The notes beneath the pieces are model-generated. The model did not search any database. It was not told the DNA's origin and saw only the letters and a list, made by a program, of their open reading frames with translations. Shown one piece after another: positions 17,966-26,524 of a stretch of 64,000 bases of DNA; the stretch's first letter is position 1, and the number at the start of each line of letters is the position of its first letter. This DNA comes from Pontibacter roseus DSM 17521 (GTDB taxonomy: Bacteria > Bacteroidota > Bacteroidia > Cytophagales > Hymenobacteraceae). The stretch spans positions 556,685-620,684 of the forward strand of contig NZ_KB890765.1 in NCBI RefSeq assembly GCF_000373265.1, written 5' to 3'. The position numbers were made by a program, and so were the translations under genes.

Positions 17966-18514
17966 ATGAAAAAGTACTCATCAATTCTTTCGTGGGCAGC
18001 AGGTATGGCCTACTTCCTGCTCCTGCTCGCCTTTCCTGCCCTGGCGCAAGACAACCCCAAACTATCGGATGCAGAGGTGGCGCACACCGCTGTGACAGCC
18101 AACCAGATTGACATTGACTACGCGGCCATTGCCAAAGAGAAATCCAAGAATGCCGAGGTGCGGAAATTCGCGGAAACGATGGCCAGCGACCACCAAGCTG
18201 TGATAGACCAGGCGGTAGCCCTTGTTGGGAAACTGAACGTTACCCCCGAAGACAATGCCGTGAGCCAACAGCTGCTAGCCGATGCCAAGAAGACCCAGGC
18301 AAAACTCCGGGCAATGTCAGGCAGCGCGTTTGACCGGGCGTACATCGACAACGAAGTGGCCTACCACAAAGCCGTTATCTCGGCGGTAGAGGGGCTGCTT
18401 ATCCCGGAATCGGAGAACGCGGAACTGAAGGGCCTGCTGCAGGATATCATGCCGGCGCTCAACGCCCACCTCGAACATGCTCAGATGGTGCAGAAGCAAC
18501 TGAAGGGGAAATGA
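17966..18514 (+). CDS. DUF4142 exported protein
   Basis: This 182-residue protein has a signal peptide (MKKYSSIL then a hydrophobic run ending PALAQD) and a DUF4142 domain, a ferritin-like four-helix bundle. Family motifs include AVTANQIDI, KNAEVRKFAETMASDHQ and an internal AYHKAVI near 130. The molecular role of DUF4142 is not established. The stop overlaps the start of the cupredoxin gene by four bases (ATGA), so the two are translationally coupled and probably act in the same periplasmic process, perhaps metal or redox stress. The start at ATG 17966 gives a proper signal peptide. Confidence 0.9.
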   Translation: MKKYSSILSWAAGMAYFLLLLAFPALAQDNPKLSDAEVAHTAVTANQIDIDYAAIAKEKSKNAEVRKFAETMASDHQAVIDQAVALVGKLNVTPEDNAVSQQLLADAKKTQAKLRAMSGSAFDRAYIDNEVAYHKAVISAVEGLLIPESENAELKGLLQDIMPALNAHLEHAQMVQKQLKGK

Positions 18515-18852
18515 GCCTCGTACAAACGGTTCTGCGGAATTGCCTCTACCTGCCAGGCGCGGTCCTGCTGCTGAGCGGGCCCCTGCAACGCGCTATACCT
18601 CCCAGTCCGCAGAAGCACACTGTTGAAATCATCCAGATGAAGTTCCGCCCGGCGGAACTGCTGGTGCGGAAAGGCGACACGGTGGTTTTCCTGAACAAAG
18701 ACAGGGTGACGCACGACGTAACGGAAGCAGAGAAGGATTGGCAGTCGCCGCCGCTGGCGCCGGGTGAGTCCTGGCAGCGGGTCATGGCGCAGCCTGCTAC
18801 GTACTTCTGCAGCTTTCACCCGGTTATGAAAGGCAGCATTAAGCTTAAGTAG
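18511..18852 (+). CDS. Cupredoxin (plastocyanin/azurin-like) protein
   Basis: This 113-residue protein is an exported type 1 copper protein. It has an N-terminal hydrophobic segment (about 8-24) and one cupredoxin domain. The copper ligands are visible: His in RVTHDV near residue 68, and Cys, His and Met in CSFHPVM near 102-108. Single-domain proteins of this kind shuttle electrons or buffer copper in the periplasm. It is coupled by overlap to the DUF4142 gene. The start is the ATG inside the DUF4142 stop region. Confidence 0.9.
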   Translation: MSLVQTVLRNCLYLPGAVLLLSGPLQRAIPPSPQKHTVEIIQMKFRPAELLVRKGDTVVFLNKDRVTHDVTEAEKDWQSPPLAPGESWQRVMAQPATYFCSFHPVMKGSIKLK

Positions 18853-19058
18853 ATAGAATGTAAAGCCTTGATTGGGGGCCAAAGGAGGCGGGTGGCCCGT
18901 GGGGATTTTTAGGTCTAGGGGAGCTGTGTCTTTTTGGCCAGATTCTCCTGTAACGCATAAAGAACGTGCCCTTCAGACCGGCACCACCCTGGGTTCACCC
19001 GCTTCCGCTACCCGTTCAGGCGCTTGGTGTTAGGTATAGGTATAGCCTGAATACCAGA

Positions 19059-19835
19059 TTACGGATTCTGTTTTGTCGGCTTGGCAGGTATGGCGAGCGT
19101 CAGCAGGAAAACGGATTCTTCTGCGGCAAACACACTATGCGGGATACCAGCATGGAGCGCAAGCATCTGGCCCTCGCCGAGCTCGGAGGTCTGGTCCGCT
19201 GTCGTGAAGCGGATTTTTCCATCCAGCACCTGCACACTGATGATACCGGGAGCGGTGTGCGTTTTCATCTCGGCGCCTTGGTGCAGGCCAATCAACACGA
19301 GACGCATACCGCCTGTCTTGAAAATGGTGATGGCGTTGCGGTCGCTGCTCTGCCAGGCCTCCTCTGTCTTTATCTGCCTTCTGAACTGATTAAGGTCCAT
19401 CTCCACCAACTGGGCGTCCAGTGTGCGTTCTCCTTCTGGTCGCTGTGGCGTGGCTTCGTTGAATTTCTCCTTCTGGACGGATTCGGCTGTCTCGGCAGGA
19501 AGGGCAGCGGTTTTATCGCGCAGCGCCTGAATGAGTTCATTCGTCATCTCGTCGCTGTAAATCCCGTAGCCGTCCACCAGCGTCCCTTTGATTTGGTGTT
19601 TGTCGGAGGAGATGGCGTATACCACGGCCTCATCGCCCGGGTCAGACATGCCTTCAAAGCGGTAGTGCCTGTCCACCACAAATTCGTCGGGGTATACCTG
19701 CAGCGAGTTTCCGTGGCAAACCAGGCAGTTGTCACTCAGGTTAAAGTCTACGGTATAGCCTTCGGACTTCAGGTTGTCCAGTACTTCTGAAACGGTGGTC
19801 ATGGGAATCATAGTCGGTTTTTTTAAGGGGAACAT
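19059..19835 (-). CDS. Small PRPP-synthetase-like domain fused to a cupin
   Basis: This 258-residue protein joins two parts. Residues about 10-90 match a short Bacteroidota domain often annotated, without biochemical support, as phosphoribosylpyrophosphate synthetase: TVSEVLDNLKSEGYTVDF, then MSDPGDEAVVYAIS and GIYSDEM. Residues about 150-245 form a cupin barrel with GAEMKTHTAPG and GQMLALHAGIPH, which carry the His ligands. A charged linker joins them. The first part is paralogous to the stand-alone protein at 62631-62975. Starts at 19835, 19811 and 19802 are possible; the first has AAAGGA close before it. The function is unknown, and sugar- or nucleotide-responsive sensing is only a guess. 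Confidence 0.8.
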   Translation of the reverse strand: MFPLKKPTMIPMTTVSEVLDNLKSEGYTVDFNLSDNCLVCHGNSLQVYPDEFVVDRHYRFEGMSDPGDEAVVYAISSDKHQIKGTLVDGYGIYSDEMTNELIQALRDKTAALPAETAESVQKEKFNEATPQRPEGERTLDAQLVEMDLNQFRRQIKTEEAWQSSDRNAITIFKTGGMRLVLIGLHQGAEMKTHTAPGIISVQVLDGKIRFTTADQTSELGEGQMLALHAGIPHSVFAAEESVFLLTLAIPAKPTKQNP

Positions 19836-19840
19836 GTTCC
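19829..19840. promoter_or_regulatory. GGAACATGTTCC palindrome over the start codon
   Basis: A perfect 12-bp palindrome contains both the GGA of a possible ribosome binding site and the ATG at 19835 of the cupin-fusion gene. It could be an operator or could hide the start site in RNA. Chance is also possible. Confidence 0.3.
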
Positions 19841-19959
19841 TTTCTTAAACCCGTGCAGGCGGACCCGGGTTACAAGGGAGCGCCCGGCAGGGTTGGCCTG
19901 AAAAGGAAAGTCCGCCTGCATGGCTGGTTGGCAATACAGGCGGATTTAATGGGTATAAC

Positions 19960-20223
19960 TTAGTCGAAGAGCTCGCTCAGGAAGGATTTCTTCTTTTTGT
20001 GAGGGTGTTTCTGGTTGTAATCGTTCCCGTACTCGCCGTAGCCGTAGCGCTTGTAATCCGACTCGTAGTTCTCTTTTTTGGAGTAGTGGTCAGCGGAGCG
20101 CTCAATTATCTTCTCCAGCTCGCCGCGGTCGAGCCAGATGCCCCGGCAGTTCGGGCAGTAGTCAATCTCTATTCCTTTCTTGTCACTCATCAGGAGCGTC
20201 TCGTTGCAGGATGGGCATTTCAT
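19960..20223 (-). CDS. zf-TFIIB zinc-ribbon protein
   Basis: This 87-residue protein begins with a zinc ribbon: CPSCNETLL near residues 3-11 and CPNCRGIWLDRGELEKI near 23-39. This is the zf-TFIIB signature, with the GxWLDRGEL helix after the second Cys pair. The rest is hydrophilic, with Tyr- and Lys-rich stretches and a short hydrophobic end (SFLSELFD). Proteins of this kind are common and poorly understood. It is encoded alone on the minus strand next to the cupin-fusion gene. Confidence 0.92.
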   Translation of the reverse strand: MKCPSCNETLLMSDKKGIEIDYCPNCRGIWLDRGELEKIIERSADHYSKKENYESDYKRYGYGEYGNDYNQKHPHKKKKSFLSELFD

Positions 20224-20646
20224 AGGCGTGCTGTTTTGTTGGTTTTAGATGAACAGATGTGTGGATAGCTTTGGCTTCCGAGGCATCTGAATTAACAGGT
20301 TCTCTTAAAGGCAACGACCCAGCGGCCGGAAAGGTATAGCCCGGGGTGAATAAATCCAAAACGAGATGCTGGGTAACCCAGAACAGACTCAAAGGCTCCT
20401 GGCCCTTTTGAAGTGGTGACGAATAGGTAGAGCCTTTTGCTAAATCCTTCAGGTAATGGTATAGCTATTTGCGGGTATGCCAAGGCGCATCTACATGTTC
20501 TCTCACATCCTAAAACAGTAAAGGCTCCATGCGGAGCCTCTTTCTTAGGTATATCAGTCAGGTTTTACTGTACAGCGAATGGGGTTGATTCGTCCTGTTC
20601 TTTCTTTACATGACAGGACGTGTACAGTTTTAAGTAGTTGGCTATA
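20224..20646. other. Intergenic region without a gene
   Basis: No gene is seen in these 423 bases. They hold one AGGTATAG copy near 20331, a GGTATAG copy near 20458 and a small hairpin at 20522-20539. Confidence 0.6.
20522..20539 (-). terminator. Hairpin downstream of the GAF gene
   Basis: AGGCTCC (20522-20528) pairs with GGAGCCT (20533-20539) across a four-base loop. On the minus strand TTTACTGTTTT follows, which fits a weak terminator for the GAF gene. Confidence 0.5.
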
Positions 20647-21216
20647 TTAGCTGCTCAGGCGGCCTCTCAATGCTTCGTTTTCTCTTTTGAGTTCCGAAAT
20701 CTGCTTCTCACTATTTTCGATGGCGGTACGCGCCGCCAGCCTCAGTTCCATCTCGTCCATGACAATGGCTGCCATTTCCTGGAGCATCTCCATTTGCTCT
20801 CTGTTGATGTAGCGCTGGTTTCTGTCGATGATGCACAGGGTGCCGAGGTTGTGGCCATCGTGCGTTTGGAGCGGAGCGGCGGCATAGAAGCGCAATCCGA
20901 AGTCGCTGCTGATCAAAGGGTTGGCAAGTGTGCGAGGGTCTTCCAGGGCATTCTCCACCAGGTATACCTCCTTCGAGAAGATGGCCGAGGCGCAGAGCCC
21001 GGGGACCCGGTCAATCTGCTCCACGCCTTCCAGGCCGCTCTTCGACTTGAACCAGATTCTGTCATGGTCGACCAGCGTGATGAGCGCGATAGGCATATTG
21101 AACATTTTGCTAGCCAGGGCTGTGATGCGGTCAAAGCTGCCGTCGGCCGGGGTGTCAAGAATATCATATCGCTGCAGGGCCTTCATTCTCGCATTCTCAA
21201 TCACCATCGTGCTCAT
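20647..21216 (-). CDS. GAF domain protein
   Basis: This 189-residue soluble protein is one GAF domain (about 15-160) with a short C-terminal coiled coil (IENSEKQISELKRENEAL). Visible GAF features include ERYDILDTP-like RYDILDTPADG near 16-26, DHDRIWFKS near 51-59, RFYAAAPL near 109-116 and GTLCIIDR near 124-131. Relatives with this layout are usually input modules for kinases or diguanylate cyclases, but no output domain is present here. It may bind a small ligand and act on a separate partner. There is no operon partner. Confidence 0.9.
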   Translation of the reverse strand: MSTMVIENARMKALQRYDILDTPADGSFDRITALASKMFNMPIALITLVDHDRIWFKSKSGLEGVEQIDRVPGLCASAIFSKEVYLVENALEDPRTLANPLISSDFGLRFYAAAPLQTHDGHNLGTLCIIDRNQRYINREQMEMLQEMAAIVMDEMELRLAARTAIENSEKQISELKRENEALRGRLSS

Positions 21217-21453
21217 ATTCTTCCGGAATTAGTCCTTTTTTCGAGACAGCCCTTTTGGCTGTCTCTGCTAAGGTACGCTTTTAATCGCCGAATGACCAAT
21301 AACTGGTGAAAATGAGGCAGCAATATAACGTTACCAAGCCACGGAGTTGCCGCCTGGACAGGTATAGCAACCGGAGCGTTCAAGTTTGTTGGCTACATTT
21401 TTGCGGTACATTACACGTAAGTATCCTACAGAACTTATTAAGATGTGGCACCT

Positions 21454-21924
21454 ATGAAAAGAACCCCGCTTCCGTTGTTGTTCGTTTTGCTGCTAGTTAT
21501 AATAGTATCCGCGTGCTCCACCACCCGCTACCCGGGTGGAGGCTATCCTGATGACAGAGAGTATCCGTACCCGAGGAGCGAGGAAGAGCGCAAGCAACGC
21601 GAGAAAGACAGGGAGAAGCGAGACAAAGACTGGGAGAGAGGTGACAGGGACTGGGAAGAACGAGGCCGGGAGGGCCGCAGCTACCCGTTCAGCGCATTAC
21701 GTATACCCAAAGGGCACCTGCCGCCTCCAGGGGAGTGCAAGGTATGGCTACCAGGCAAACCACCCGGACACCAGCCGCCGCCGCAGTCCTGCGCTTCGGC
21801 CATACGCAGCGCCCCGTTAGGAGCCTGGGTGATAACGCACGAAGGCAGTCGCTACAGGGTCAGCATATTCAGCAGGGACAGGCGCAACATCATCGACGAA
21901 ACACGCTATTACCTAACACAATAA
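21454..21924 (+). CDS. Hypothetical lipoprotein with charged repeat region
   Basis: This 156-residue protein has a lipoprotein signal peptide (hydrophobic VLLLVIIVSAC, acylation Cys near residue 21). A stretch from about 40 to 75 is almost entirely charged, with repeated Arg, Glu, Lys and Asp (KDREKRDKDWERGDRDW). The C-terminal half contains IPKGHLPPPGECKVWLPG and a PPPQSC segment, seen in a family of small Bacteroidota lipoproteins. The conserved-looking C-terminal part may fold. The function is unknown. ATG 21454 is chosen over a Met nine bases upstream because the signal peptide begins with MKR. Confidence 0.75.
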   Translation: MKRTPLPLLFVLLLVIIVSACSTTRYPGGGYPDDREYPYPRSEEERKQREKDREKRDKDWERGDRDWEERGREGRSYPFSALRIPKGHLPPPGECKVWLPGKPPGHQPPPQSCASAIRSAPLGAWVITHEGSRYRVSIFSRDRRNIIDETRYYLTQ

Positions 21925-21941
21925 ATGTGGTTATTCGCACA

Positions 21942-21980
21942 AAAAAAGAGCGGCCTGCTTAACGTAGGCCGCTCTTTTTT
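21942..21980. terminator. Bidirectional rho-independent terminator
   Basis: A perfect 15-bp stem pairs 21942-21956 with 21966-21980. The core AGAGCGGCCT is flanked by A6 on the left and T6 on the right, so it serves both the lipoprotein gene and the convergent DUF808 gene. Confidence 0.95.
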
Positions 21981-21998
21981 ATATGCAGAATGGAGATT

Positions 21999-22922
21999 TT
22001 AGCGCTTAAAAAGCCTGCGTACCAGCACCACGATGCGTTCAATCAGGAATCCTAAAATCAGGCCACCCACAGCGCTTACTAGCACTTTGGCCAGCCAACC
22101 CAGGACAGGCACATCGGCCAGCGAGTGCTCCAGGTTGTCCAGCGCATGGCTGGTGAAGGGGATACCGTGTGCAATGATTTCGGCGCCCACCCACAGCATA
22201 GCCGCCGTCCCGACGTAGCTCAGGATTTTCAGAAACTTGGGCATGAACTTCACAATGCCGCGCCCTAATTTCTGCACCTGCGGGTGGAACCTGTCTTTGG
22301 CCATGTGTACGCCAATGTCATCGGCTTTCACAATCAGGCCCACGAAACCGTAAACCGCCACTGTGATGAAGATACCCACGGCCAGCATCACCACAATCTG
22401 GTTCAACAACGGCGTGTCGGCCACGGTGGCATACGTAATCGCCACAATCTCCGCCGATAGAATCAAGTCGGTGCGGACGGCGCCGGTCACCCGTTGCTTT
22501 TCCAGTTCCTCAGGCGTTATCACTTCCATTCCCTCTCCGGTGGTCTCGCCGGCATCTGCATGCGACTTGCTGAACATGGAGTGGACTTTCTCATAGCCCT
22601 CGAAGCACAGGAAGGCACCACCCAGCATCAGGATAGGGGGGATGGCCCAAGGGGCGAAGAACCCAAGAATCAAGGCTGCCGGGCTGAGCAGGAGCAGTTT
22701 GTTGAGCAGAGACTTTTTGGCGATTTGGTAAATGATGGAAAGTTCGCGCTTCGGGTCCAGTCCTACCACATACTTGGGCGTCACGGCGGTGTCGTCAATC
22801 ACGATGCCGGACACTTTGCTTGTCGTCTTCGCCACCTGGGTAGGGACATCGTCCAGGCTTGCCGCACTCACTTTCACAAGGGCAGACACATCATCTAATA
22901 AAGCAAGTAATCCTGAAGCCAT
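21999..22922 (-). CDS. DUF808 family membrane protein (YedI-like)
   Basis: This 307-residue inner-membrane protein matches DUF808/YedI. The N terminus MASGLLALLDDVSALVKVSA is diagnostic, followed by DDTAVTPKYVVG and DPKRELSIIYQIAKKSL. About five or six hydrophobic segments follow, including FFAPWAIPPILMLGG near 95-110. The family has no firm function. The gene ends at a bidirectional terminator shared with the lipoprotein gene. Length and start agree with the family. Confidence 0.92.
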   Translation of the reverse strand: MASGLLALLDDVSALVKVSAASLDDVPTQVAKTTSKVSGIVIDDTAVTPKYVVGLDPKRELSIIYQIAKKSLLNKLLLLSPAALILGFFAPWAIPPILMLGGAFLCFEGYEKVHSMFSKSHADAGETTGEGMEVITPEELEKQRVTGAVRTDLILSAEIVAITYATVADTPLLNQIVVMLAVGIFITVAVYGFVGLIVKADDIGVHMAKDRFHPQVQKLGRGIVKFMPKFLKILSYVGTAAMLWVGAEIIAHGIPFTSHALDNLEHSLADVPVLGWLAKVLVSAVGGLILGFLIERIVVLVRRLFKR

Positions 22923-23488
22923 TCGTTTTTTCTTTTTTGAGCGTTGGTGTGCGTCCTGCAGGAAAGGTTTTAGCCATTGCTACTACCCTGTAACGGAGCA
23001 GGCATTTTTCGATTGGTAAATAACGTGAAATTGCAGATACCTATGCAAATCGAATAAGGTTTTCGCTTCGATAAATATACCCGCACCGCTCACAGCTTCC
23101 ACGCTGCCCAAAAAAGGCTCCGAAATGAATCGGGAATCGCTGCCTCAGAACTGCAACCGTTGCCTCCTATACCTTGTCCACCGTATTTGCTGTCGCATAG
23201 CGGAGAGGAGTTGGTGGGCTGCGCAGTTTAAACGAAGAACTGTATCGCTGCAGCCGTGGTGTGGGCACCCCAAAGTATAGTCCTCACCGGCCATTTGTGC
23301 GCGTCGGGCCGCTCAGGTATAGAACACATCTGGCTATAAGCCAGTATCTAAGGGAAGAGTTTGGTTGCAGGGGCAATGAAGCGACTCCACAGTTACCAGT
23401 GGTTGTTGAATGGGCGGCTCGGCTGAGGCCGCTACCCGACACGGCGTATGCCTAGAAAAAGAAAGCGAGCAGCATCCTTAGAATTACT
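22923..23488. other. 566-bp intergenic region without a gene
   Basis: No gene is seen between the divergent DUF808 and GH15 genes. Two octamers lie here (CTATACCT near 23168 and AGGTATAG near 23313). The region must hold promoters for both genes, but no clear TTTG/TAnnTTTG pair stands out. Confidence 0.5.
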
Positions 23489-25297
23489 ATGAAAGAATAC
23501 CTACCCATCGAAGATTACGGCATCATTGGAGACCTCAACTCGGTTGCTCTCGTCAGCCTGAAAGGCTCCATTGACTTCATGTGCTTCCCTGATTTTGATT
23601 CGCCCACCGTCTTTGCCGCGATGCTTGACATCAACATGGGAGGACACTTCAGCATACACCCGCTGCTGGAGGACGTCCACCACAAGCAACTCTACCTGCC
23701 GGAGACCAATGTGCTGCTCACGCGTTTTCTTTCTAAGGAAGGCGTAGCGGAGATAACGGATTTCATGCCCGAGGAAGAGGCATACAGGGGAAAGGAGATT
23801 ATCCGCAGGGTTTCCTGTGTAAAAGGGAAGATGCGCTTCAAGCTGGAATGCTGCCCCCGTTTTGACTATGCCCGGGCCAGCCATACCGTCACGCAGGTGA
23901 GCGAGCACGAGCTTATTTTCCGATGCGAAAAAGGGGGACCTGAACTGCGGCTGATGGGCAGCGTGCCGCTGCAATATACAGATGAGGACGTCTACACGGA
24001 GTTCACCCTGGAGAAAGGGCAGATAGCCGATTTCATATTGGAGCAGGCCGACCAGTATTGCCCTTCGCACCAGGACCTGAGCGCCTTTGTGGAGAAAAGC
24101 CTCTACGACACCATCCACTACTGGAAGCGGTGGGCAGCCAAGTGCAACTACCGCGGGCGCTGGATGGAGATGGTGCATCGCTCGGCCTTGGTGCTGAAAC
24201 TGATGGTTTCTTACCGCCATGGCTCCATTGTGGCGGCACCCACCTTCGGCCTTCCGGAAGAGATTGGCGGGGTACGCAACTGGGACTACCGCTATACCTG
24301 GATTCGGGACGCGTCCTTCACGATTTACGCCCTCATAAAGCTGGGTTACCGGAAAGAGGCCACCGCCTTCATGCAGTGGGTGGAGAAACAGTGCATCGAC
24401 ATAGGGGATGCAGGGCATTTGCGGCTGATGTATACCCTAGATGGCGGCAAAGACCTGAAGGAGATAGAACTGAACCACCTGGAGGGCTACAAGAAATCCC
24501 AGCCCGTGCGCATTGGGAACGGGGCCTATGACCAGATTCAACTCGACATTTACGGGGAGTTGCTGGACTCTGTATACCTGTATGATAAACACGTAGAGCC
24601 GATTTCCTATAGCTTCTGGCAAAACCTGTCGCGCCAGGTGGAGTGGGTCTGCGACAACTGGCAACTGGCAGATGAGGGCATTTGGGAAGTGCGGGGTGGA
24701 AAGCGCCAGTTTCTGTACTCCCGGCTGCTGTGCTGGGTGGCCGTAGACAGGGCCATGAAGATAGCGGCGCACCATTCCTTTCCCTTGCCACCCCGCTGGC
24801 AGGAAGTGCGCGATGCCATCTTCTTCTCCATTCACCAGGAGTTCTGGAACGAGGAGCTGCAGACTTTCGTGCAGTACAAAGGCTCCAGGACCGTAGATGC
24901 CTCCGCCCTGTTGATGCCCCTGCTGCGCTTCATCAGTCCCACCGACCCGCAGTGGCTCTCCACTCTCAGGCGCATCGAGGAGGAGCTGGTCTCTGATTCC
25001 ATGGTCTACCGCTACCGTCCGGATGAGGAGGTGGAAGGGTTGACGGGCGGTGAAGGCACTTTCTCGATGTGCACCTTCTGGTACGTGGAGTGCCTGGCCC
25101 TGTCCGGGCAGGTAGACAAGGCGACGCTCTACTTCGAGAAGATGCTGGGGTATGCCAACCACCTGGGACTATATGCTGAGCAATTGGGTATGAAAGGCGA
25201 GCACCTGGGGAATTTTCCGCAGGCCTTCACCCACCTGGGTCTCATCAGCGCCGCCCTCAGCCTGAACCATACGATTGAAAAACAAGCCACCAAATAA
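23489..25297 (+). CDS. Glycoside hydrolase family 15 protein
   Basis: This 602-residue protein is a bacterial GH15 enzyme (glucoamylase, glucodextranase or trehalase-like). It has an N-terminal beta-sandwich (about 1-220: YLPIEDYGIIGDLNSVALVS) and an (alpha/alpha)6 catalytic barrel. Hallmarks are GGVRNWDYRYTWIRDASF near residues 260-277 and GGEGTFSMCTFWYVECLA near 520-537, whose acidic residues serve catalysis. There is no signal peptide, so it acts in the cytoplasm. A CTATACCT octamer encodes part of the conserved Arg-Tyr-Thr-Trp. The glucose dehydrogenase gene starts seven bases after the stop, which suggests the two act in sequence on a glucose-releasing substrate. Confidence 0.92.
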   Translation: MKEYLPIEDYGIIGDLNSVALVSLKGSIDFMCFPDFDSPTVFAAMLDINMGGHFSIHPLLEDVHHKQLYLPETNVLLTRFLSKEGVAEITDFMPEEEAYRGKEIIRRVSCVKGKMRFKLECCPRFDYARASHTVTQVSEHELIFRCEKGGPELRLMGSVPLQYTDEDVYTEFTLEKGQIADFILEQADQYCPSHQDLSAFVEKSLYDTIHYWKRWAAKCNYRGRWMEMVHRSALVLKLMVSYRHGSIVAAPTFGLPEEIGGVRNWDYRYTWIRDASFTIYALIKLGYRKEATAFMQWVEKQCIDIGDAGHLRLMYTLDGGKDLKEIELNHLEGYKKSQPVRIGNGAYDQIQLDIYGELLDSVYLYDKHVEPISYSFWQNLSRQVEWVCDNWQLADEGIWEVRGGKRQFLYSRLLCWVAVDRAMKIAAHHSFPLPPRWQEVRDAIFFSIHQEFWNEELQTFVQYKGSRTVDASALLMPLLRFISPTDPQWLSTLRRIEEELVSDSMVYRYRPDEEVEGLTGGEGTFSMCTFWYVECLALSGQVDKATLYFEKMLGYANHLGLYAEQLGMKGEHLGNFPQAFTHLGLISAALSLNHTIEKQATK

Positions 25298-25304
25298 TAC
25301 GACC

Positions 25305-26423
25305 ATGAAAGCCATTTCCTTACTGAACGAGACACGGCAGGTACAGCTCATCGACGTGCCGGAGCCAGAGATTGAACGACCAAACCAGCTGAAGCTACGG
25401 ATACTGGAAATAGGTATCTGCGGCACCGACCGCGAACAGGTGGAGGCAGGGTATGGAGAAGCGCCCGCAGGTACCGACCACCTCGTTATCGGGCATGAGA
25501 TGCTGGGGGAAGTGGTAGAGGTAGGGAAGGAGGTGAAAAGCTTCCGGAAAGGGGACTATGCCGTGTTGACCGTGCGAAGGGGCTGCGGGCAGTGCGCCGC
25601 CTGCCAGAGCAACCGGAGCGATATGTGTATGACCGGCCTGTTCACGGAGCGCGGCATCAAGGGCCGCCACGGCTTTGAGACGGAGTATGTGGTGGACGAG
25701 CAGCAGTATGCGGTCAAAGTGCCTGCGGAGTTGGTGCAGGTGGGGGTGCTGACCGAGCCCATGTCTGTGGTGGAGAAAGCCATTGAGGAGGCGGTGGCGC
25801 TACAGGCTGCCCGAATTCCGCAGGCCAAAGCGGCCACCTGGCTGATTGGCAAACGCACGTTGGTCGCTGGACTGGGACCTATCGGGCTGCTGGCTGCCAT
25901 CGCGCTCCTGTTGCGGGGCGCCGAAGTCATCGGTCTGGACATCGTGGACGAGGGAAGCAAACGGCCCGACATCCTCAGGCGGTTGGGCGGCACTTACCTG
26001 GATGGGCGGAAAGTAGATACGGCTACTCTGGATGCCCGCCTCGGCCAGGTGGACTTTATTTTGGAGGCTACCGGTGTCGCTGAACTCGGCTTTCAGTTGA
26101 TAGATGCCCTGGGAGTGAACGGCATTTACGTCATGACAGGTATACCGCATGGCGACCGGCCGGTTTGCATCACGGGTGCCGAAATGATGCAGCAAATAGT
26201 GTTGAAGAACCAACTCATCATGGGCAGTGTGAATGCCAGCACCCTGCATTATGCGCAAGCCATTGAAGACATGCAAAAGGCCAAAGCGAAATGGGGAGAC
26301 CTGCTGAATGAAATCATCACGACCCGGCTGCCTTTCCAGCAGTACCGCGAGGCGCTGGACCTGCGCTCCGAGAACGACATCAAAACCGTGCTGCTATGGG
26401 ATAAACCGAGTGAGCAGGTATAG
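25305..26423 (+). CDS. Glucose 1-dehydrogenase-like zinc alcohol dehydrogenase
   Basis: This 372-residue protein belongs to the medium-chain zinc dehydrogenases, closest in pattern to glucose 1-dehydrogenase. Catalytic zinc residues Cys39, His64 and Glu65 are visible (ICGTDR and IGHEM), and the structural zinc Cys residues are at 94, 97, 100 and 108. The Rossmann motif is GLGPIGLLAA. It would oxidise glucose to gluconolactone with NAD(P)+. It follows the GH15 gene after seven bases. ATG 25305 is chosen because the earlier in-frame Met lies inside GH15. The last codons are GTA TAG within an AGGTATAG octamer, which is half of a hairpin. Confidence 0.88.
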   Translation: MKAISLLNETRQVQLIDVPEPEIERPNQLKLRILEIGICGTDREQVEAGYGEAPAGTDHLVIGHEMLGEVVEVGKEVKSFRKGDYAVLTVRRGCGQCAACQSNRSDMCMTGLFTERGIKGRHGFETEYVVDEQQYAVKVPAELVQVGVLTEPMSVVEKAIEEAVALQAARIPQAKAATWLIGKRTLVAGLGPIGLLAAIALLLRGAEVIGLDIVDEGSKRPDILRRLGGTYLDGRKVDTATLDARLGQVDFILEATGVAELGFQLIDALGVNGIYVMTGIPHGDRPVCITGAEMMQQIVLKNQLIMGSVNASTLHYAQAIEDMQKAKAKWGDLLNEIITTRLPFQQYREALDLRSENDIKTVLLWDKPSEQV

Positions 26424-26445
26424 CCGCAGCCACGGCTATACCTGC
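26414..26445. terminator. Octamer-made hairpin at the end of the dehydrogenase gene
   Basis: GCAGGTATAGCCG (26414-26426) pairs perfectly with CGGCTATACCTGC (26433-26445) across six bases. The left arm includes the TAG stop codon. It lacks a T-tract but lies between convergent genes. Confidence 0.6.
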
Positions 26446-26524
26446 GCTGGCAGGTCTTCAGAAGAGACAGTCAACTCAGGAAGAAGTCAAACGCCACCTG
26501 TTTAACCAGCAGCCAAAGGAAATT

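Noticed and set aside
23261..23455. 64-codon frame between DUF808 and GH15 genes
   Set aside because: Composition is Arg- and Pro-rich with no recognisable motif, and no ribosome binding site precedes it.
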